NCBI GenBank assembly: GCA_001949185.1
Contig: BDGG01000001.1
Span: 5,932,876-5,996,875 of the forward strand
DNA from: Ramazzottius varieornatus
Lineage: Eukaryota > Tardigrada > Eutardigrada > Parachela > Ramazzottiidae
DNA length: 64,000 nt
Direction of reading: 5' to 3'
The position numbers were made by a program, and so were the translations under genes. This document shows, piece after piece, positions 12,276-23,939 of the stretch. Below the pieces are notes generated by a model. The model made no database searches. It was given only the letters and a program-made list of their open reading frames with translations, and was not told where the DNA came from. The number at the start of each line of letters is the position of its first letter. Positions within the stretch are counted from its first letter, which is position 1.

Positions 12276-12589
12276 GCTTACTGACAGCTTGTTCGGCAGT
12301 CGAGCGAAGTTTCGATCACGTTCCCGTCATGCTGCTTCTTACCGGTGAGATGGATATCCAGAATTAAAGCAGAACGAGGTTGAAATCCTTCAAGGACCGT
12401 AGGGGCATGAGCGCACGAGAAAGCAGGAGTGTCGGTTTCACTATCCGAAAGACTTGAGAGATTTGTAAGCTTTGCTTGAGGACGATCTAGCTAGGCAAAT
12501 GACAGTTTGTATCTTGTCGAATATGTATATGGATGCGGCATTGCAGAAACTGACGGTTTCGAATGATATCAAGACTAACTGCAAGGTTT

Positions 12590-12960
12590 ACAATTCAGCT
12601 GAAAAGCAGGAGGCGCTAACACCATTATTTGAGCAGCTTTACCAGCAAGATCCGGAAGGCGTTTTGTTCGTCGATCCGGTCGCCCTGTCGCCGCGTACGA
12701 GGAGATTGTCCGATAAAGCCCCTTTCTCATTCTCCAGTAGGAGCGCAAAAAACCTTTCACGTTTTTTATGGTAAGGAATGTTCCATCCTTTTCAAGCATC
12801 CAGCTTTACACGATATCGAGCTACCGGAATGTGCTTGTCAGAATATGTGCTTCCTGCCGGCAGCTCTTGGCTCACTGACCACGCATTGGTGAGGCTGTCG
12901 TCCGGGCCTGAGAGCCAAGGTCCTTTTAATTCCGCTCGTGAGAGTCGGGCTGAACAAATG
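12590..12960 (+). pseudogene. relic resembling the CBP/p300 bromodomain region
   Basis: The frame at about 12598-12690 reads EALTPLFEQLYQQDPEGVLF and then a Pro-Val pair, which follows the opening of the CBP/p300 bromodomain (Leu-x-Pro, Leu-Tyr-x-Gln-Asp-Pro-Glu, Phe, Pro-Val). A frame change then gives AYEEIVR, a stop and SPF, like the Asp-Tyr-x-x-Ile-Val-x-x-Pro core. About 12755-12860 then reads VFYGKEC with spaced Cys residues, recalling the Cys/His segment that follows in CBP. A stop and frame changes make it non-functional. The similarity is judged from memory of the family and is short, so confidence is limited. Confidence 0.4.
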
Positions 12961-14785
12961 CGAAATTATCGAAACATCAATCCCTAACTGAGACTGACGC
13001 ATACGTTCATCGTTGCTTTCAGTATTCATTTGAGCTCGTTTAATACCCCCTCAAACCAAAACAGCTGAACAGGGGAATTCTTCAAGCCGAAGAGGGCTCA
13101 TAGAAAATTCTTGCGCTCTGTTCGCTATGTGGGTTGCAAGAGAGTTTGCATTCTTGTCATTGACAAACAGCGAGGCCTTCAGACACTGGCGTAGTTGGCC
13201 GAAAAGCATGTGAGAAAACTAGTACACGCTTCCTCTGGAGAAGTATTTCGATAAACCGGGAATCACGAAGATTCTGCTCGAGAGAGCGTGTGTTCGCCAC
13301 TGGCTCAAAGAGTCACCACGTTGTTTTCAGCACATGCTAACTGGAGAGACCAGATACATGGAGCGGAGAATACTGTATAGTATGATTTAAAGTAGGAGAA
13401 CTGCGTTCTTTCTAGCGCGTTCGACCGGGTTTTCAGGACTGCGACGTCGATTGAACGATAATCCCAACACGATAAAGAAATTACAAGACCGAAAACCAGA
13501 AAGACGTACACTTATGAAGGCGATACAGTTTGCTGTCATGGTTTGCATCATGAAAGAGATGCCCTTGATCGCAAAGTTGTAATCCAGTGCTCAGTTTTCG
13601 CTACCGTCTTACCCTCAACTGTCATTGCAGTCTAGCTACAAGTTCAGTGTCCGGAACCAGCAAGTACAGCATTGTGGACTACAGACCGAAGGTCTGGCAT
13701 CCGTTTGTACGAATACTACACACCCGTATCGACATTACGGTCGTCGGTCGTCAGGTGGAAGACCTTGCAAAGTTGTGCCATCAATTTGATGCCGTCGCTG
13801 GCGCGAAAACATGGAGCAGGCTGCTGCTGCCACATCCTTGAACTATTGAAGGTGACCTTGATTCTGAAAGTCGGTAGTCTGTTAAAAGCAGTGTATACTT
13901 CAGACTGAGAAAATGCAGTTTTTCATCTGGAACCTCAGATTGAATCGCACAGCGCACCCAGTCGAGAAAGCCTATCCGAGAGAAAGGCTTCATGGAAGCT
14001 ATCGTCAGACTTTGTTGGCCTTGGTACAAGACGGAGTCTTCAAGTTGCAAAACGAAACGGGGTTGCACCGAAACGGAAAAAAGGCAGACGAACATTGCTG
14101 CACCAGTTCTCCTCCATGACCATCCCATTTTTACCCATCGACCATTTGCCTATAGCCAGTCCCTTCATCATGTCGACAAGACCTTGATGGCGCCATCTCA
14201 AAAGACAACTCTTAATCAGACGAGGCGACAATTATGGAATCAGACTAACCACGTTTCCCAAGACGCTAGTCCAAGTACCTCGGAACCCACGCTTACGACT
14301 AAGTATACTGCGAAATGGTCGTCTCACGTAGACCGGAAGTGTGTGTGACCATGCTAGACAAGGACTTCGTGCAGTAGAAGCGAAGCATGCCGAGCAAAAA
14401 TTCTCAAAGGATCAACTTTGCTCTTGTGTGGCCTCCATGTTACAATTCGATGGAGTGAAACTCAACAAGCAAGAACGGACGTTCTGGGTGTAACTAACTA
14501 AGCTGTTCTTACTGCTTTCCCGCGTGCGTTGTGTACTTCCACAGGACAAGCTTTCGAGAACGAGTGGAGGGACTGATGGAAGCTCGCCCTGACCATCCCG
14601 AAAATGACTCCAAAGACAACTGGCATCCCATCGCGGACAAGTGGGTTCAGCACCATTGGAAGATTGTCCCTGCGTGGTTGACACGTACGACGAACAACAG
14701 AATGGCTAGGTCACGATCTGAACTGTATGTGCTTCGAGCAGAAGAGCCTGCGGAATCTCTTCCACAAATTTCTGGATGCCCAACT
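12961..14785. other. no gene recognised
   Basis: Only short overlapping frames with no motif. The stretch could contain more of the degraded CBP-like sequence (for example KLVHASSGEV on the plus strand at about 13215), but this is too weak to annotate. Confidence 0.35.
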
Positions 14786-15329
14786 GAGTACGGTTTTTTA
14801 GGAAGGGGTTTTTTCACGTGTCCCCAATTGTTCAGGGGACGACTTTAAAGGTTTTGCACTCAAGTGGTCAGATGAGGGTATTGGGACGTTCTTGTAGAAA
14901 ATTCAATGGGCTATCGAACTTACGTAATAGAAGTCCTGTCCGATAACTGATTGGAAAATTATGGGAGGAAACAGATAAGGGTCCAATATTCCAGTTCTTC
15001 GTTGACTTCACCCATGACGTCATCGTACACACGAAAGGTCCCCCAGGGCCCAGGCAGTAGGTACAAACTGGTCAATGCACCGGGTTAACCTTCACGCGTA
15101 TGATGACGTCATACGTGAGGTGTACGAAGTCGTACGAGGTAGGTGGAACTGCCCGTTCCAAAAATCCCGCATAGGTGAAAACTTTGAAAATTCATTTCTC
15201 CGAAACTCGTCATGCCATTTCGTGACAGTTGATGCCATTCGATAGCCCTAATTTTTCTCTACAACCCGAAGCTTAAATCGTCAAATTCGGAATCCTGACC
15301 AAACAAGTCTTTTCTAAAAAACCGTACTC
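14786..15329. mobile_element. 544-bp MITE, ends GAGTACGGTTTTTTAG, target duplication AACT
   Basis: The left end GAGTACGGTTTTTTAG is exactly mirrored by CTAAAAAACCGTACTC at the right end. The flanking 4-mers 14782-14785 and 15330-15333 are both AACT. There is no internal coding frame. An internal motif (GATGCCATTC, AGCCCT) recurs at about 23530-23550, suggesting a second, truncated copy. The 4-bp duplication is short and could arise by chance, but together with the perfect 16-bp inverted ends it is convincing; superfamily not assigned. Confidence 0.7.
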
Positions 15330-15902
15330 AACTGATGTCAGTAACAAGCTGTGCACCTAACTTCGGTCCTCCAAGACCGTCGTTTCTTGATTGGGTAGTG
15401 ACCCTTACCAATTTATGCTTGATGCTGACCTGCGGATCCTACCTAGGTGTTGCTTGTAGGAATGTAACCATCACCTCCCCCGTTCTTCAATCTTCACTTC
15501 ACATTTGATTGTGGGAGGCCCACTTGATTACTTCTTTGGTCCAAGCCGCTAACATTTAGATGGCTACTTTATTTTTGCCAAGTAGATAAACAGTCGTTAT
15601 CACTTACCTTTTGCGGCAGATGATGGTTAGTCGAAAGCGAATCTCCACGGTCGCATTCTAGTGACACACTGTACTGGAACGGGTGACGGAACATGAACTG
15701 GACCATAAACCAAGAACTTGGGAGGCTAAAGACTGTTAAGAACTCGTAACTCGGGCAAGATTGATTCGCGCGCTGTTCTTGTTACTGCCGTAGAGTAATG
15801 ACGAAACTAAAAAAGCTCCTGCTGGTTCGAAAGTAGAGCCTCAGTCGCCCCGTAATCGTGGAAGAACTTTGCGAAAGGTGTCAAGATCTTGCCGCATAGA
15901 TC
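15330..15902. other. no gene recognised
   Basis: About 570 bp between the MITE and the long inverted repeat. No supported coding frame, RNA gene or repeat structure was seen. Confidence 0.4.
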
Positions 15903-16451
15903 TATGGTGATCCGCGCGACCCAAGAGTCCACGGTACCGTACTTTCAACGCGGGTGGATGCGCGGAGAAACTCCGTGCTCGGTGAAATACTTTATACGNN
16001 NNNNNNNNNNNNNNNNNNNNNNNNNNNNNNNNNNNNNNNNNNNNNNNNNNNNNNNNNNNNNNNNNNNNNNNNNNNNNNNNNNNNNNNNNNNNNNNNNNNN
16101 NNNNNNNNNNNNNNNNNNNNNNNNNNNNNNNNNNNNNNNNNNNNNNNNNNNNNNNNNNNNNNNNNNNNNNNNNNNNNNNNNNNNNNNNNNNNNNNNNNNN
16201 NNNNNNNNNNNNNNNNNNNNNNNNNNNNNNNNNNNNNNNNNNNNNNNNNNNNNNNNNNNNNNNNNNNNNNNNNNNNNNNNNNNNNNNNNNNNNNNNNNNN
16301 NNNNNNNNNNNNNNNNNNNNNNCCCGCGGACTAGCATGAGTTTCACCGCGGGTGTACGCGCGTATAAAGTATTTCACCGAGCACGGAGTTTCTCCGCGCA
16401 TCCACCCGCGGTGAAAGTACTGTGGACTTTAGAGTCGCGCGGCTCACCATA
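15903..16451. mobile_element. long inverted repeat (foldback/MITE) interrupted by an assembly gap
   Basis: The left arm, 15903-15998, runs TATGGTGATCCGCGCGAC through GCGGGTGGATGCGCGGAG to CGGTGAAATACTTTATACG. The right arm, about 16356-16451, is its reverse complement with a few differences and ends in TCACCATA. The flanks allow a TA duplication, so a Tc1/mariner-type MITE is possible. The 324-base run of N lies between the arms, and the palindrome probably caused the gap. A third partial copy is at 10872-10926. Confidence 0.7.
15999..16322. other. assembly gap
   Basis: 324 ambiguous bases between the arms of the inverted repeat; the frames read across them are meaningless. Confidence 0.99.
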
Positions 16452-16713
16452 TATTGATAGTTCGATCTACGTAGGTGACTGTAGACACAGACCGCATTTG
16501 TCGTGCTCGGCGCACTGTTCACAGACTACATTACGGAAACACTTCCGTCGTTTTTACGATTTTAGTTCGAAGGGGCGAACCCGGAAATTTCATGTGAGAA
16601 AAATGTTTTCAAAAAAATAAAATGAGCAGAGGTTATCAATCTTGAGGAATGGAGCGTCCCGGAGCGAAAGAAAAATGCATATAAAATTATCGTCTACAAT
16701 CCAAAACGCTTTG

Positions 16714-19445
16714 CTACTTTCGTACTCCGCTTCCGGCACCGGAAGACTTACCAGCGAGCAGGTACGCTTGATACAAAGCAAAGGCAACTGCGAAAACCAC
16801 AGCAAGAAGTACTGTCAACTTCTGAAGACGACCTGTATATACAAAACACAATCACTGAATGGGCAGAAACGATACTGTGTTCCCTCCAAAATTTTACCAG
16901 CCCATAAAATAATTTCCGGGTGATCATGGTTCAGTCAGCAGCCCCCGGGGATTATTTTGTGGGCCTGTCATGTGACTGCGAGAAACCTTCGAGGAAGTGC
17001 GGTAGTTTAAACTGGAAATTTGGAACAGAGAAAATAGCAGTGGCAGCATCAACTCGGCCGGATTCTTTTTCCAAGTGGCGCAGGTATTTACTGATACTGG
17101 CTGGAAGCGTGCGCCCCGTAGGAGAACCGTTCGGCCGAGTTCGTTTGCTGAGCTCCCATCTCGGCCTCACCTTGATCGCTACCGGTGTCACGGTGAGCAG
17201 GCTGAATGAATTTCGCGTCGGAGGCGGATGAACCCATTGAGCCGGTTTCATCGGCCATTTCTTCCACATCATCGCTGTGGGTTGACAGAGATTCCAACGC
17301 GGAATCCACGTCACGCTGGTTGGGTATCATTTCAATATTCCCAATCACTTCTCTCGTACTCATGGAGGCATCCATGTCAAGGAGACCCACAAAGACCTCC
17401 AAAGAGTCCCGCAGCCGCTCGCTTTCGTGCAGGTAGTTCGAGAAGCATATTTTGCCCTTGTTCAGTGGCGCGAGAACCCTTCTTGGCAGCTCATGGACTA
17501 CATCAAACTCTGAAAAGGAGAGGAAGCCTCAGAACCTAGAAAATTTTGATTGGAAGCCCGACGAACGAACTTCACGAGATCGCTTCTAGCAATGGCGCAC
17601 GCTTACAGTCAACAGAGACGAAAACGTGCGCCACTTTGCAAAACAGTCCGCGATTGTAGGGCTTTCAGCAACTGAAATATCCTCGAGCGAAACAGTGTTT
17701 CCACCAGTCTGAATGTTTACTGTAGGGTGGGAGATACAAAGGGAAGGACAGGGCTTACCTTGCTCGTCAGTATCGGTTACGAGATAGTCTTGACAGTGAA
17801 GTTCCATCCGAGTCGTCATCGATCGGATCAAGTCGTTCTTCAACGCCTGAAAACCCAAACACAAACACTTTCCTACCCGACTGTGATGAAAATACTCTAG
17901 AAAATACCCGAGAAGTAACCTACCTGCAAGGCGAAGCTGACGTTGGCTTTGGAATGGACGTAAGCTCGGCCAACGATATCCGCTTTGAAAGCTAACCGAC
18001 CGGAAGTCGACTGTCGACTTCTTCTCTCCACTTCGTCCATGCTCAGATCGTCCGAGATCTTTTCCAACGGTGTCAGGAAGCTCACTTCACAGAAACCTAA
18101 ACAGACAATATGACGCTGTAATAACTTGCGAAATAACTCTGACAGACGGTAAGTGGTGAGAGGGGAAGAAAGCTGGTACCTTCGGAATTAAGCGGGCATG
18201 TTTTGTCCATACTGACGAACTTCTCGTTCACCAGGCAGACACTGGACTTGACAGAGTTGGCGAAGGTCCCAGACAGCTTCTTCAGTACGCCTTCCACATC
18301 GCGGAACTTCAGCTCGGTGGGTTTCTCGATATTACACCGGAACTTGGTCTGCACTTCCGTCCACTGGAGCGACTGGTACGTGATGGATGTCAAGGGCTTA
18401 ATGATGCTTTTCGGATCTGCAGCGTCCATAATCAACGATGTAACACTGCAAGGAAACACAAAACGTACGATTATTTGCAGAAAAATGCCTGAACGGTCTC
18501 CATCGGCAATCTCTGTCAGGCTGAAACCAATCATACTTCTGTAACAACAAATGGCTGAAATCAATGTAGCCTTCTGCCGTCCCAGCTGAAGATTTTTGAA
18601 CCGTGAAAACCCTTCCCAGCCATTGTGGCTTTATCCTTACATGTTCTGGGATCGCGGTTCGAACGCAAGGAGAATTTTATCGTCCACTTCCGACTCCACG
18701 TACAGCTCGGTACAGTCTTTCTGTATTGCTATGGACATCTCGTTCATCAGCTCCTTCAGTCGAGGCCTCACCGTCTTCGGCACTTCCCCTCCCAACGTGA
18801 AGAAGATTCCGAGGATTTGCAATCCACCGGGAAGAAGTCGACTGACCTGCAAAGTCACACAGGAGACCTAAGATGGACCATCCACCGACGTAGCGCAGAC
18901 ACGTGATTTCCATACACATTCGATGGAAACACGTGATACCCGTTGATCATTGATTGACAAAGTCATTTGCGTACTTGAACAGCCAGCGAAGGTAACTTCG
19001 CATTGGTAACTAGATCCTGGACGTCTGTCATCGGGCAGAATTTACGTTCTTTGGTGTATATCCAGGCAGGAGTTTCGTCAAGCTGGTCGGAAGGTCGAGA
19101 TCCTTCATAGCTTGCAGGATCAGCGTCGCCTTGGCCATCGTCAGCGAAAGACACCAACCGGAAGAGATCGTTATCATTCACCTCTTCTACCTCCGTAGCT
19201 GGTGCTTTCGTCGCGCGGACGAAATGGGTAACTAAATATTTCCCAGCATCCACCTAGGAATAAGATCGGACCGTTGATGAAGCCGCAATATGCCTTTTCC
19301 GCAGAAAAGATAATTATTATGGGAATAAGCGTTTTACTTGTCCGACGATGAGTCCACACGATCCACTGCGCAAACCACAGAACGCCGTAATCTGTGCCTT
19401 CAGCTTCTCCTCGATGATCACGTGAGTCTTGGCAGTCGGAGCCAT
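16714..19445 (-). CDS. odr-4: ODR-4 homologue (C1orf27 family), complete, 8 exons
   Basis: Exons (complement): 16714-16832, 17171-17509, 17759-17846, 17924-18096, 18180-18445, 18641-18846, 18975-19253, 19338-19445; all introns GT-AG; 525 codons plus stop. ODR-4 is a tail-anchored endoplasmic-reticulum protein, first known for delivering chemoreceptor GPCRs to cilia in C. elegans and conserved in animals as a partner of UFSP2. Visible family marks are the N-terminal GLRSGSCGLIVGQ, the conserved block VSRLLPGGLQILGIFF, a paired segment with FVPL-like ELPRRVLAPL, an acidic Ser-rich linker, and a C-terminal hydrophobic helix (LTVLLAVVFAVAFALY) followed by a short basic tail. The length resembles known ODR-4 proteins. 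Two introns (17510-17758 and 16833-17170) each carry one copy of the 46-bp palindrome. Confidence 0.85.
17073..17118. repeat. 46-bp palindrome family, copy 2 (odr-4 intron)
   Basis: AAGTGGCGCA and TGCGCCCCGT ends. Read in reverse, the interior (GCTTCCAGCCAGTATCAGTA) aligns with copies 4, 5 and 7. It lies in the last odr-4 intron. Confidence 0.75.
17591..17636. repeat. 46-bp palindrome family, copy 3 (odr-4 intron)
   Basis: Ends AATGGCGCACG and CGTGCGCCACTT, with the interior GCTTACAGTCAACAGAGACG. It lies in the intron between exons 17759-17846 and 17171-17509. Confidence 0.75.
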
Positions 19446-19687
19446 CCTTCGATCTGCACCGCAAAGCCAACAGATAAACGGTAACTCGGTAAGACTAGGA
19501 CGGGAATTTACAAAGCTGCAAAAGCCAAAAGTGAACTGTCCGACCTGTCGATACCCAATCAAAAAAGAACCAATCAAGCCAGATCTTTTTCTATTACGTC
19601 ACTGCGTCTTGATATGTTTAAAATAAAATGTAGATCCAATTATCCATCTTTGGAATTTCCGAACCCAAGAGGAAGGTTGCCGAGTTT

Positions 19688-19693
19688 TATTTA
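19688..19693 (-). terminator. candidate polyadenylation signal (AATAAA)
   Basis: AATAAA on the minus strand, about 216 nt 3' of the stop of the Gln-rich secreted protein gene. Positional inference only. Confidence 0.35.
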
Positions 19694-19908
19694 CTTTTTC
19701 ATCGTAACACCTTACATTATGTATGGGTACCCGAACTGTTGAAGAACAATGATTTCTTGATCGATAACGTGATTACTATGTTTTTGCACAACAACAAGTC
19801 CGGTAATCGTTGTAAACACTGACATCAATACCGAAAATACACGCGAACAAGAAAACCTAAAAGCTCAAATCACATCGAGGTAGTCAACAAAAAACTACTC
19901 GAAAAGTT

Positions 19909-20981
19909 TTAACCCTGGAAAGAGCTTTGGGGGAACTGGTTAGTGGCTGCTGCTGCGTTGAAGCCGGTCTGAGGATTGTTGAAGCCGCTGTTGGTCACTC
20001 CAGGGACGTTGAGGCTGGTGCCAGTCTGTTGAGGAAAGGTGCCCTGCTGGAACTGTTGCTGTTGAGGAACTTGCTGTTGATTGAAGGCAGTCTGTTGTTG
20101 GGGCAGTTGCTGAACTTGAGGAAGGGGTTCAGCCGAACGGCCGTAGAGGACAGCAGGGTTAAACTGCTGTTGGACGGGAAGAAATCCAGCGGGAGAGCCG
20201 AAGCCTTGGTTGGGGACAGCCAGCAGACCTCGAGCCTGAAGAGCCTGTTGTTGTTGTTGGGCAGCGAAGGGGCTGAGAGCTTGGAGCTGTTGAGGAGCGA
20301 AGGCTACGGGTTGCTGGAAACCTCCGAAGGGTTGCTGGACGAAGGGCTGCTGTTGAGCAACAAAGCCTTGGCTTGGGATGAAGCCTTGAGGTTGACCGTA
20401 GAGTGGTTGCTGGGGCGCCATCATGGTCTGACGGACTGCCGGCTGCTGTTGCTCCTGGTTGTGTAGTTGACCTTCAGCAGCAGCTCCGTCAGCTCCCATA
20501 ATCCTTGGCTTCAGCATGGACGCGAACATATCCATCAGCTGGATGTTCTGCTCACGGGCCTGGGCTTCTGGGGACAGCGTAGCCGGTGGAGACCTCATCT
20601 GCCAATACACAAAACAAGACAATTAGCATCACATACACACCTTCTCAAATTGCCGTGCACAATATCAAATACGCAGGAAAAGTAGTGAAGGAATTGACGT
20701 ACCATAGGCCCTTCGGCAGCAATCTGGTCGTTAGTCAGTGGCGAAGAGGACTGTTGGGAATACTGCTGGGTGGACTGCTGACCCGACGAGTCCCTTGGTT
20801 GCTGCATTTGAGGTGTTGCAGGCTGGCTGGTGATGGTGGACTGCGGAAGACGAGTGTTTGGCGAGGACATCATGCCGGTGGTACTTTGGATAGGAACAGT
20901 AGAAGATGGGACGGTGTTGACCGGCGCCGATGAAGCCAACCTGCAAAGGAGAACAAGGCAAACTACGCTGACGGAATTCAT
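19909..20981 (-). CDS. secreted Gln/Pro-rich low-complexity protein, complete, 2 exons
   Basis: Exons (complement): 19909-20598 and 20703-20981; 104-nt phase-0 intron; 322 aa. The N-terminus MNSVSVVCLVLLCRLASSAP is a typical signal peptide. The rest is unstructured: a Ser/Thr/Pro/Gln-rich segment (about aa 20-85), a short helical stretch (LSPEAQAREQNIQLMDMFAS), then repeated Gln runs with Phe, Pro and Gly (PQQPLYGQ, QQPFVQQPF, QALSPFAAQQQQQALQ). There are no Cys pairs after the signal. The composition resembles secreted matrix, cuticle, silk-like or mucus proteins; it could equally be a prion-like secreted protein. I do not recognise an orthologue. A TATA-like motif lies about 170 nt 5' of the start. 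Confidence 0.8.
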
Positions 20982-21151
20982 CTTCGACGCACAAAGAGCG
21001 ACTAGCAGCTTGAACGGTAAAAGTTCAGTGAGAAACTGTGTTCCGACCAGCGGAGAACTTCTGACCAGCAGAGTTCCGAAAAGCGAGTGAGAAAACTGCT
21101 GGAGTCAGAACAGTGAAAACTCACGAATGAAGAATTCACAGTGAAGTAGCG

Positions 21152-21160
21152 AGTTTATAT
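21152..21160 (-). promoter_or_regulatory. TATA-like box of the Gln-rich secreted protein gene
   Basis: TATATAAAC read on the minus strand, about 170 nt upstream of the ATG at 20981, leaving room for a 5' UTR. Confidence 0.45.
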
Positions 21161-21668
21161 ATTTCGAGACACTGATAGCGGCGAGTGAGGTTTCAAATGA
21201 GGGTACGAGGTGGGCATTCACGGATGTGCCCATTGTCCAAGTATAGGACGTACGTATACTTGGGGAGGCTGGTCACTGGGCGTGAATGACAAAAGGTCTT
21301 GCGTGGGTTTTGGCCCAGCTCTTTGTATGATAGCTATTGTTCATCGGCAGTTCCTGGTCGAACAGCCTGCTCGGACGGGCAGTAAAGTCGATTCGTTCGC
21401 TTCGGCGCTTTCGAACTTCGAATGCAACCTGACCCATTCCACGACAGGAAGTAAACGATACGTCTTCCTGGAGAAGGATGGAATGACAATTCATAGCGCC
21501 CTTTCGGTTCCAATTCACCTACTGATCTTAAAATGCAAGGCGCGTGGATCGGAACAAGGATATTCGTGAACCGGCGTCCGTAAAATATTGCTTTATGTAT
21601 ATTGCATCCGTAAATGTGTAGCACAAACTGTACAGTGAACACTCGCCGGCAAATTTTCATTCGAACGT

Positions 21669-23392
21669 TTACAAAAGTGCACTCAGATGAAATACCAGCC
21701 AATTTAGGACACACAGCCCGGAAAGGAGATTCTTTTGTAATGAGGTCGATCCGGAATAATGAGTAACATAATTCTGAGAGCGGAGAACAGCGCCCTCTCC
21801 CACAGTTTGTGGACTTTTGATGATCTTTGTGACTTCTTCGTCCTCCAGAACAATGTTGTCCACCGCACAGATGGTGTACATATTTGCATTACATGCGAGC
21901 TCCAGCTGGGAAAGAGCGACATCCGGTTAACTATAATTAGCTTGTAACAAGGAAACGGCTTCATCATCAAACTTTGTGGGCGCCTACCTTGACATTGCCA
22001 TCGTACGGGATGGGAACATGGGCCAAGGTCCATTTCACATAGTTCTTCTTCTCGGGTTCTTTAGCCTTCCAGAGAACAGTGGACGTCGAGTTTCCCGACT
22101 GCTTCGGCGTACTGGCGGTCAGTACAAAGTGTACACTGCTTTGCAGATCACCCTTGCGCAAGTACAAGAAGGAAATATTGCGCCATTTGACCGCGTTATG
22201 AAATGAGACGGACAACATGGGAGCAATGGTCTTATTCGATGGCGCCATAGTTGTGTTTCCTCGAAACTCCACAAACCACTCATCTGCAAAGCCAGAGTGA
22301 ACTAAACTATACGGAGAAAAAACCCCCATTAAAGTACAGTATGGCAAGCAGTAATTGATGTACCGGGAGACCGTTTGGAAATATTGATGGCCAAGAATGG
22401 GTGGCCGCCATTGTTGGTCCTGACCCAGCGGGAGAAAGGTGAAGATGCGGTGGAAGGTTCCCCGCTGCCTTCGAGTGCTTTCCAGCCGCACAGACCCAGA
22501 GCGAAAGTGCAAGATACGACGCCATCTCCTTTACCGTCCTGAGTAACATTTCCTCTGCTGTACACGTGCGTGTTCATCATTGCAGTCCGATTCGCCATTT
22601 CACTGTCCTTAACCAATGTCTCGTTTCGAGCTTTGACAAGGTCGAGGATGGTCTGGTTGAGGAGAGGTTGTAGGATGATATTGGACAGAGCGGCTGTTTG
22701 CCCGGAAAATCCCACGCGAAATTGAAACAAGAGCTGCAATGAAGACGCTCAAATTTTGTTCTTCATTTCAATGCGGAATTTTACTGTCAGGAGAGCTGTT
22801 GTACTTTTTGACCATTCGATGACGGCATCAAAAAAAATTCCTTGGATTTCCATCGGGGTATGATGTCAGAGGCCCACAACAGGGTGTCATAAGATCCGTT
22901 GGAGTTGACGGTCCACAGTGTCACTTGTGGCATGTTGGTGGCGAAACCGAAGCGGGTTTGGATAACATCAAATGTCAGCATAGAGACGTTGGTCAAGCCC
23001 AACGGCTCGGATAACATTTCCGCCCATGACTCCGTCGATGAAATGACGTAAGCCATTGAAAGTGCTCCTGACCGGAAGTAACCGTCAGTCAACTAATTCA
23101 TTGAGTATCACAGTAGAAGTCGGACACGAGATCAGAAGTTTTTTCTTCGAATTTGGGGAATACAGAACCCGAATATTCGAGACTTACCCTGAGGTGGTCT
23201 TACACCGTTGGTAGCGATCAGTAAGTGCGAGCTGTTCCATCTCCTCCATGAGCTGTTGTCTGCAAAGGGAAACCACCCGCAGAAGTGATCTTCGAAAGTG
23301 CAGGTTATTTCGCCGGATATGGTCGAAGAAGATACTGCTAGGAGTAATAAGGATATATATCGCACTAAACAATTCCAGAATGAATCGATCAT
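21669..23392 (-). CDS. two-MAM-domain cell-surface protein, complete, 5 exons
   Basis: Exons (complement): 21669-21905, 21988-22283, 22364-22733, 22805-23067, 23188-23392; 456 aa. The hydrophobic N-terminus (ISLLLLAVSSSTISG) acts as a signal peptide. MAM domain 1 starts at about residue 30 (CTFEDHFCGWFPF), and MAM domain 2 starts at about residue 231 (CTFALGLCGWKAL) and closes with CAVDNIVL. MAM domains are about 160-residue extracellular adhesion or protein-interaction modules with paired Cys. Many Asn-x-Ser/Thr sites (for example NGS, NQT, NRT, NTT) suggest heavy glycosylation. The extreme C-terminus is hydrophobic (LCVLNWLVFHLSALL) after a polar stretch, as in GPI-anchor signals; a short membrane anchor is the alternative. 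No catalytic domain was seen. Confidence 0.78.
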
Positions 23393-23499
23393 TTCAATTA
23401 GGAGAAAGAATAGTTGAGTTAATATTTGTACACTGGCAGCAAATGTTGATGTATGTATCTGTTGTGTTGTTGTGGCTCAAGATCCGTCCGACGTGCTTT

Positions 23500-23580
23500 C
23501 CTACTTGAACATTTTTCGTATTGTCAGCTGATGCCATTCAAGAGCCCTGATTTAAGTGCCTACGGTACACTTGCAAGTAC
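23500..23580 (+). repeat. fragment sharing a motif with the 14786-15329 MITE
   Basis: The string with GATGCCATTC followed by AGCCCT and ATTT is shared with the internal part of the 544-bp MITE; the inverted end is not preserved. Confidence 0.35.
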
Positions 23581-23939
23581 CTCAGCTGAGAACGATGCCG
23601 CTGCATGTTGAGGCAACAATTTTGATGGAGGACATTTACAGAGTATTCCCATGTGAGAAGTTTGAGGACCTTGGTATTTCTCCATGGGCAGTGTACGATG
23701 AAGTTCGCTGAAGTCCACGAAGTTAGGTGTCGTCTGTAGCCTACTTTTGGGTGTCATTGGGCAAAACAGTCGAAGCCACAGGTGGCGCTGTTCTTTCGGT
23801 TCACTGGGCGACCAACAGGTAACTATAGCGCCCAAAGTTCCAGTAACAGAATTTATGAGCCTGCTCCTGTTAAAATTCTCGGTAATTACTTTGTCTGCGT
23901 GGTCTTAAGCTCTTTAGTATTATTAGAATACCTTTCAAA

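Larger units (their letters stand above)
10927..12590. other. no gene recognised; contains a dispersed repeat copy and a GA microsatellite
   Basis: No coding region can be supported. About 11545-11745 is a copy, in opposite orientation, of 34125-34310. A (GA)n tract lies at 12249-12275. Confidence 0.5.

Noticed and set aside
15841-16620. Long open frames (126-243 codons) on both strands
   Set aside because: They exist only because they are read through 324 N; the flanks are inverted-repeat DNA.
19927-20466. 179-codon Leu-rich plus-strand frame
   Set aside because: Antisense of the Gln-rich secreted protein; CAG/CAA reversed gives Leu codons.
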